The notes below the pieces were generated by a model, which saw nothing but the letters and a program-made list of their open reading frames with translations, searched no databases and was not told the DNA's origin. The position numbers and the translations under genes were made by a program. A DNA stretch of 64,000 bases from Shewanella corallii. Lineage in GTDB: Bacteria > Pseudomonadota > Gammaproteobacteria > Enterobacterales > Shewanellaceae. Shown here one piece after another: positions 59,888 through 64,000 of the stretch (position 1 is the first letter of the stretch; each line of letters begins with the position of its first letter). Where the stretch lies: assembly GCF_023349125.1 (NCBI RefSeq), contig NZ_JAKIKT010000013.1:22373-86372 (forward strand). The letters run 5' to 3'.

Positions 59888-60799
59888 ATGGGAATGCCTG
59901 ACAGTAGCAAGGTGAAAGCCTTTTTAGTCGCCCTTCAGCAGCAAATTTGCCAGGGGTTGGAAAAACTGGATGGTCAGGCAAACTTTGTCGCTGACTCCTG
60001 GGAGCGTGCCGAAGGAGGCGGAGGGACAAGCCGGGTTCTGCGTGATGGCGCTGTATTTGAGCAAGCCGGGGTTAACTTTTCCCATGTCACCGGAGCTAAA
60101 ATGCCGGCTTCTGCCACGGCGCACCGCCCTGAGTTAGCTGGCCGTAGCTTTGAAGCCATGGGCGTTTCTTTAGTTATTCACCCACGTAATCCCTACATTC
60201 CCACTACTCACGCCAATGTGCGTTTCTTTATCGCCCGTAAAGAGGGCGAAGACCCGGTTTGGTGGTTTGGCGGTGGATTTGATCTGACCCCCTACTACCC
60301 ATTCCGTGAGGATGTGGTGCAATGGCATGAAACCGCCAGAGATATCTGCCAGCCATTCGGCGAAGAGGTTTATCCCAGATATAAAAAGTGGTGTGATGAG
60401 TATTTCTTCCTGCCACACAGAGGGGAGACCCGTGGCGTGGGCGGCCTCTTCTTTGATGACCTCAACCACTGGGAGTTTGAGCGCAGCTTCGACTTTATGA
60501 AGTCAGTGGGAGAAGGCTTTCTAAACGCTTATGCGCCTATCGTTGAACGTCGTAAAGATACTGCCTATGGCGAACGTGAACGTGAGTTCCAACTCTACCG
60601 CCGTGGTCGCTATGTTGAGTTCAACCTGGTATACGACAGAGGCACCCTGTTTGGCCTGCAGACTGGTGGGCGAACTGAGTCTATTTTGATGTCTATGCCA
60701 CCTTTGGTACGTTGGGAATATTGCTATAGCCCTGAAGAGGGTAGCCCAGAGTCTGAACTCTATACTGACTATCTCAAGCCTCAGGAGTGGTTGGCGTGA
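59888..60799 (+). CDS. hemF: oxygen-dependent coproporphyrinogen III oxidase
   Basis: 303 residues. WERAEGGGGTSRVLRDGAVFEQAGVNFSHVTG and NVRFFIARKEG and WFGGGFDLTPYYPF are HemF signatures, as is GRYVEFNLVYDRGTLFGLQTGGRTESILMS. It converts coproporphyrinogen III to protoporphyrinogen IX using O2, the step just before HemG. It follows tsaC by 5 bp. Confidence 0.98.
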   Translation: MGMPDSSKVKAFLVALQQQICQGLEKLDGQANFVADSWERAEGGGGTSRVLRDGAVFEQAGVNFSHVTGAKMPASATAHRPELAGRSFEAMGVSLVIHPRNPYIPTTHANVRFFIARKEGEDPVWWFGGGFDLTPYYPFREDVVQWHETARDICQPFGEEVYPRYKKWCDEYFFLPHRGETRGVGGLFFDDLNHWEFERSFDFMKSVGEGFLNAYAPIVERRKDTAYGEREREFQLYRRGRYVEFNLVYDRGTLFGLQTGGRTESILMSMPPLVRWEYCYSPEEGSPESELYTDYLKPQEWLA

Positions 60800-60865
60800 T
60801 AGTGTGCTGCTGCCAGCGACCCTGAAGATCAGGTTATACGCCTTGTTACTCAAGGGGATGTAATT

Positions 60866-60887
60866 AAAGCCGGCAATTGCCGGCTTT
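60866..60887 (+). terminator. rho-independent terminator after hemF
   Basis: A perfect 22-bp palindrome AAAGCCGGCAA/TTGCCGGCTTT lies 66 bp past the hemF stop, just before the MITE-like repeat; the T run is short. Confidence 0.8.
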
Positions 60888-60896
60888 GTTGTACTA

Positions 60897-61159
60897 GGGT
60901 CTGTTGACCTTTCATGGTTGAATTTTGCTCGAGATAGACGCGCTTTAATCGCGACGCAATGTATGCCGCCTAGGGATCTAAGCAAATACCTTGCAACAAA
61001 GAGTAAAGCGCGTATAGCCGAGCCCTTCGGGCAGCGTTTGTCGTCGCTTTCTACTGCATTAACGCTCATTTATGTAGAACAACTACACCACAATCGCGTT
61101 GCTTTGTATAAAACAACGACAAAAAGCTGCAAAAACCATCTTCAAAGGTCAACAGATCC
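60897..61159. repeat. MITE-like repeat, copy 2
   Basis: 263 bp, direct orientation relative to the copy at 19277-19540. Terminal inverted repeats GGGTCTGTTGACCTTT and AAAGGTCAACAGATCC have one mismatch and extend to CTAG on both sides. The first 85 bp carry about ten differences from copy 1; the remaining 180 bp only a few. It fills most of the hemF-to-globin gap. Confidence 0.88.
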
Positions 61160-61188
61160 TAGGGTTACCAATAACTATAAAGCCAGAG

Positions 61189-61629
61189 TTATTGGTTCCT
61201 CATATGGTCTGCCAGCTGTGAAATTGCCTGATAGATTGCCTGCCTGTGCTGAGCTTCTTTAATCTCTTTTTCAATCGCGGCCTTCATACACAGCAACCAT
61301 TGATCACGCATGCTTTCATCAATAGCAAAGGGCATATGGCGGGCTCGCAGCGCGGGATGTCCATACTTTTGTTGATAAAGCTGGGGGCCTCCGAGCCAGC
61401 CGCTGAGGAACTCAAACAACTTCTGCTCAGACTCTGCAGTGGGTGCTTTATGGATTGCCAGAAGGGTTTGGGTTGCTGGGTTGGATTGCATCTCCTGATA
61501 GAAGCTGCGGGCTACCGCCCTGATCACCTTCTCTCCGCCAATTCTGTCGTAGGCATTGGACTGTTTTGGATCCCGCTCTCCAGTGTCTGTTGCTTCCGGC
61601 TTACTGAGTATTGATTTCAACCACTTCAT
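61189..61629 (-). CDS. group 2 truncated haemoglobin
   Basis: 146 residues with a 2-on-2 globin domain at about 26-143. NAYDRIGGEKVIRAVARSFYQEM starts it, FEFLSGWLGGPQLYQQKYGHPALRARHMPFAID places the proximal haem histidine at His98, and Trp111 (RDQWLL) fits the group II tryptophan at G8. Such globins bind O2 or NO and often act in NO or oxidative stress responses; the role here is not known. It stands alone, convergent to the hemF-MITE segment and divergent from aroE. Confidence 0.93.
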   Translation of the reverse strand: MKWLKSILSKPEATDTGERDPKQSNAYDRIGGEKVIRAVARSFYQEMQSNPATQTLLAIHKAPTAESEQKLFEFLSGWLGGPQLYQQKYGHPALRARHMPFAIDESMRDQWLLCMKAAIEKEIKEAQHRQAIYQAISQLADHMRNQ

Positions 61630-61841
61630 CTTGCTGACTTTCCCTGAATTGAACTGGTGGCAGTCTACTACAGCCTGAGCCGTAAGGGGCAGGAGGGTAC
61701 ACTCAATGTTGTGACTCTATTTACACTTGAGCAGGATTGGCTTGCGCTGGTGGTGGGGGGGAGTAGACTCACTGTGCCTGATGCGCATCAACAGAGTTGA
61801 ATGTTGAATACTACTGGAAATTAAAGGAGTCCATTAGCAAG

Positions 61842-62663
61842 ATGTCTGATAAATACGTGGTTATTGGTAATCCGATTGCTCACAGCAAATCTCCGGCGAT
61901 TCACAGTCAGTTTGCTGCGCAAACCCGGCAACGGCTTGAATATCAAACCCTGCTGGCACCGACTGATGGTTTTGAACTCAGTGTTCACAACTTTATTGTT
62001 GCGGGTGGCAAGGGGGCCAATGTGACTGTGCCATTTAAAGAGCAGGCATTTACCTTGTGCACAGAGTTAAGTGATGACGCGCGGCTGGCAGGTGCGGTAA
62101 ACACCCTGAGTTTTCTCCCGGATGGTCAGATCCGTGGCGACAATACAGATGGACAGGGCCTGGTCGCAGACCTTCTTTCCCATACTTCACTTAACCATAA
62201 GGTAGTGCTACTGATTGGGGCTGGTGGCGCTGCCCGGGGGGCAATTCTGCCTTTGCTGCGGTCAGGTGTTAAGCAGCTGATTATCTCCAATCGAACCTTT
62301 GAAAAGGCGCAAATGCTGGCAAAGCAGTTCAAAGACTATGGAAATATCACTGCGGTGCCCATGGCAGAGCTGGAATTCGGCTTCGATATCATTATCAATT
62401 CGACATCTGCGAGTTTAGCCGGTGATCTGCCTGGTGTGCCTGTCCATATCTTCAGTCCGGATACCCTCTGTTATGACATGATGTATGGTGCAGAGCTGAC
62501 CGCATTTAATGCCTGGGCTAAGTCTCACGGTGTGGTGAATTGTATTGATGGTCTGGGTATGTTGGTGGGACAGGCTGCTATCAGTTTTGAAATTTGGCGT
62601 GGGGTAAAGCCTGACGTCGATATTGTGTTGTCGCAATTGCGACAGGCTTTGGAGGCAAAATGA
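61842..62663 (+). CDS. aroE: shikimate dehydrogenase AroE
   Basis: 273 residues. KYVVIGNPIAHSKSPAIHSQFA, GGKGANVTVPFKEQAF (catalytic Lys66), LAGAVNTL, RGDNTDGQGLV (catalytic aspartate) and the NADP loop LLIGAGGAARGA are diagnostic. It reduces 3-dehydroshikimate with NADPH in aromatic synthesis. ATG 61842 has AAAGGAG 12 bases upstream; the frame extends to 61797 without homology. yrdB overlaps its stop by 4 bases. Confidence 0.97.
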   Translation: MSDKYVVIGNPIAHSKSPAIHSQFAAQTRQRLEYQTLLAPTDGFELSVHNFIVAGGKGANVTVPFKEQAFTLCTELSDDARLAGAVNTLSFLPDGQIRGDNTDGQGLVADLLSHTSLNHKVVLLIGAGGAARGAILPLLRSGVKQLIISNRTFEKAQMLAKQFKDYGNITAVPMAELEFGFDIIINSTSASLAGDLPGVPVHIFSPDTLCYDMMYGAELTAFNAWAKSHGVVNCIDGLGMLVGQAAISFEIWRGVKPDVDIVLSQLRQALEAK

Positions 62664-62923
62664 ATCAAAGCGTGTTATTTCCGGATCTGCAAAGTTGGGA
62701 TGCCGACAAACAGCAGATGGTATTTCCGGTGCAGGTTGAAGGCCGTACTTTGTTTTGTGTCATTGGACTGGAAAAGTTATCTGCAATAACGGGCGTTGCT
62801 CAGGTAGATGCTGACAATGTTCTGGATGTTTTCTCTCAGGCTCGCTTTGATATTGAAGATCTGGCTGAGCAGAAACTTGAAAGTGAAGAGTTTACTCCCG
62901 ATGGGCATGTGTTCCTGGGCTGA
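62660..62923 (+). CDS. yrdB: DUF1488 protein YrdB
   Basis: 87 residues: MNQSVLFPDLQSWDADKQQMVFPV, then the acidic tail EEFTPDGHVFLG. It is the DUF1488 family member that follows aroE in E. coli (yrdB). No function is known. The ATGA overlap with aroE shows translational coupling. Confidence 0.92.
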   Translation: MNQSVLFPDLQSWDADKQQMVFPVQVEGRTLFCVIGLEKLSAITGVAQVDADNVLDVFSQARFDIEDLAEQKLESEEFTPDGHVFLG

Positions 62924-62957
62924 GCGCTTTGCGAAGAGTTTAAAGTGAATAAACAAG

Positions 62958-62979
62958 AAAGGGAGCACAGGCTCCCTTT
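62958..62979. terminator. probable terminator between yrdB and yrdA
   Basis: AAAGGGAGC and GCTCCCTTT pair with a 4-base loop between convergent genes; the T runs are short. Confidence 0.7.
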
Positions 62980-62993
62980 ACTGGTTTTTAAGC

Positions 62994-63536
62994 TCAGCGG
63001 GTCTCTTCCAAATATTCGTTCTTCAACCTGACATAGTTGTCGGCTGACTGCTTAAGAAAGGTGATTTCCCCTTCTGTTAATAGTCTGGCTTGCTTGGCCG
63101 GGCTGCCTACATACAGATAGCCGCTTTCCAATACCTTGTTGGGAGGCACCAGGGCACCACCGCCCAGCATGACATCATCCTGAATAACTGCGCCGTCCAG
63201 TACTATGGCTCCCATACCGACCAGTACCCGGTTACCTATTGTGCAGCCGTGAAGCATTGCCTTATGACCGACAGTGACATCGTCTCCAATGATCAGCGGG
63301 TAGCCGGCAGGGTTCTTTTCTGAAGTGCGGGTTACATGCAGTATGCTGCCATCCTGTACATTGGAGCGTTTCCCTATCTTAATAAAGTTCACATCACCGC
63401 GGCCGGCGACTAAAGGCCAGATGCTGGCATCCTCAGCTAAATTTATGTCCCCAACCAGCACTGCGCTTTCATCGACATAGACATTTGCTCCGAGTTGAGG
63501 AGACTTTCCTTTATAAGAACGAATAGAAGAAGACAT
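62994..63536 (-). CDS. yrdA: gamma-carbonic-anhydrase-like protein YrdA
   Basis: 180 residues, left-handed beta-helix with hexapeptide repeats (VLVGDINLAEDASIWPL, IGDDVTVGHKAMLHGCTIGNRVLVGMGAIVLDGAV). The three zinc-ligand histidines are visible as His67, His91 and His96. It resembles E. coli YrdA; many family members have little or no carbonic anhydrase activity. It lies next to the rRNA operon, as in E. coli. Confidence 0.95.
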   Translation of the reverse strand: MSSSIRSYKGKSPQLGANVYVDESAVLVGDINLAEDASIWPLVAGRGDVNFIKIGKRSNVQDGSILHVTRTSEKNPAGYPLIIGDDVTVGHKAMLHGCTIGNRVLVGMGAIVLDGAVIQDDVMLGGGALVPPNKVLESGYLYVGSPAKQARLLTEGEITFLKQSADNYVRLKNEYLEETR

Positions 63537-63647
63537 CTTGTACCCCTGAATTTGGCATTTTTTGACAGTATAAAGGTTAAAAAATCACTGGTCAGGGTGA
63601 AATTCCAGCAAGCGCGCCAAAAATCGTATTTTTCTTTCAAAACCCCC

Positions 63648-63675
63648 TTGCGCAATTTCGACGGCTCCCTATAAT
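63648..63675 (+). promoter_or_regulatory. rRNA operon promoter P1
   Basis: -35 TTGCGC (63648-63653) and -10 TATAAT (63670-63675), 16-base spacer, followed by the GC-rich discriminator GCGCC typical of stringently controlled rRNA promoters. An A/T-rich stretch at about 63620-63642 is a likely UP element. Confidence 0.85.
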
Positions 63676-63804
63676 GCGCCTCCATCGACACGGCAGACGG
63701 CGCCAACTGGTTCTTATAGCAACCAAGGTAACGCGGGATAAAGTGAAGACTCACTCACCGGGCTCAAGCCCAGGAGTGGCGCGAAAAGAAGTTGAAAAAA
63801 CTGC

Positions 63805-63832
63805 TTGACGCGAAACAAAGGAAGCGTAGAAT
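63805..63832 (+). promoter_or_regulatory. rRNA operon promoter P2
   Basis: -35 TTGACG (63805-63810) and -10 TAGAAT (63827-63832), 16-base spacer, with a C-rich discriminator (ACGCATCCC). It lies about 157 bp downstream of P1. Confidence 0.85.
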
Positions 63833-64000
63833 ACGCATCCCTCGGCACTGAAAAAGATTAGTTCCGAATCGCTGAATAAAAGCAGCGAATTGCTCTTTAA
63901 AAATTAGACAGACAAGCAAATCTGTGTGGACATTCACAGTAGTTGATGAGGTCGACAAAGACTTATTCTCCTTCACTGGAGACATCAATGAACGAAGTTC
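63833..64000 (+). ncRNA. 16S rRNA leader region (5' external spacer)
   Basis: The transcribed leader of the rRNA operon begins here and runs out of the window before mature 16S rRNA. It contains a boxA antitermination sequence TGCTCTTTAA at 63891-63900. Later parts include short stems (for example around TTCACTGGAGACATCAATGAA), no gene. Confidence 0.85.
63891..63900 (+). promoter_or_regulatory. rRNA antitermination boxA
   Basis: TGCTCTTTAA matches the NusB-S10-binding boxA of rRNA operons, downstream of P2. Confidence 0.88.

Noticed and set aside
61167..61196. ACCAATAACT/AGTTATTGGT hairpin at the end of the truncated globin gene
   Set aside because: It overlaps the stop codon and lacks a T run; it may be chance or a weak terminator.
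1..64000. CRISPR arrays, tRNA genes, transposases or prophage genes
   Set aside because: None seen: no regularly spaced repeats, no cloverleaf-type sequences recognised by eye, and no transposase or integrase reading frame.

Overview
The window is a gammaproteobacterial chromosome segment around the replication origin. It is most like Shewanella or a close Alteromonadales relative, judged from gene order, protein resemblance and interspersed repeats that I recognise from memory only. The left edge is mnmG (gidA), then a GATC-rich oriC, then mioC. The right edge is the promoter and leader region of a ribosomal RNA operon whose 16S gene starts beyond the window.

Layout. 0-4 kb: mnmG, oriC, mioC and an HrpB-like helicase. 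4-13 kb: a region I cannot match to E. coli, with an MltC-like transglycosylase and a one-TM protein divergent from a seven-gene operon of exported proteins (LPP20-like, CsgG/FlgT-C-like and FlgT-like domains); this is the best candidate for an undescribed system. 13-18 kb: glutathione-dependent formaldehyde detoxification (fghA, frmA) with a divergent LysR regulator, and a chemoreceptor. 18-28.5 kb: the dnaA region, mnmE-yidC-yidD-rnpA-rpmH leftwards and dnaA-dnaN-recF-gyrB rightwards. 28.6-39 kb: an HDOD protein, glySQ, tag, a large beta-propeller/amidohydrolase, a MOSC protein, tusA and a globin-coupled diguanylate cyclase. Three identical 16-bp parS-like palindromes lie in 33.5-37.9 kb. 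39-49.3 kb: fadBA, pepQ, yigZ, trkH, hemG, an ArsR regulator, a second hemG and a second trkH. 49.6-63.5 kb: trkA-rsmB-fmt-def leftwards, then lysM, dprA, smg, yrdD, tsaC, hemF, aroE, yrdB and yrdA. This last block follows the E. coli yrdA-to-trkA order with extra genes inserted (lysM protein, M9-type collagenase-like lipoprotein, hemF, truncated globin).

Functionally the window combines replication initiation (oriC, dnaA, dnaN, recF, gyrB, parS-like sites), translation and tRNA modification (mnmE, mnmG, glyQS, fmt, def, tsaC, rsmB, tusA, rpmH, rnpA), K+ uptake (two TrkH and one TrkA), late haem synthesis (two HemG and HemF), fatty-acid oxidation and formaldehyde detoxification. Mobile content is limited to small MITE-like repeats: two copies of a roughly 264-bp element and one element of a different family. 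I saw no CRISPR array, tRNA gene, transposase or prophage.
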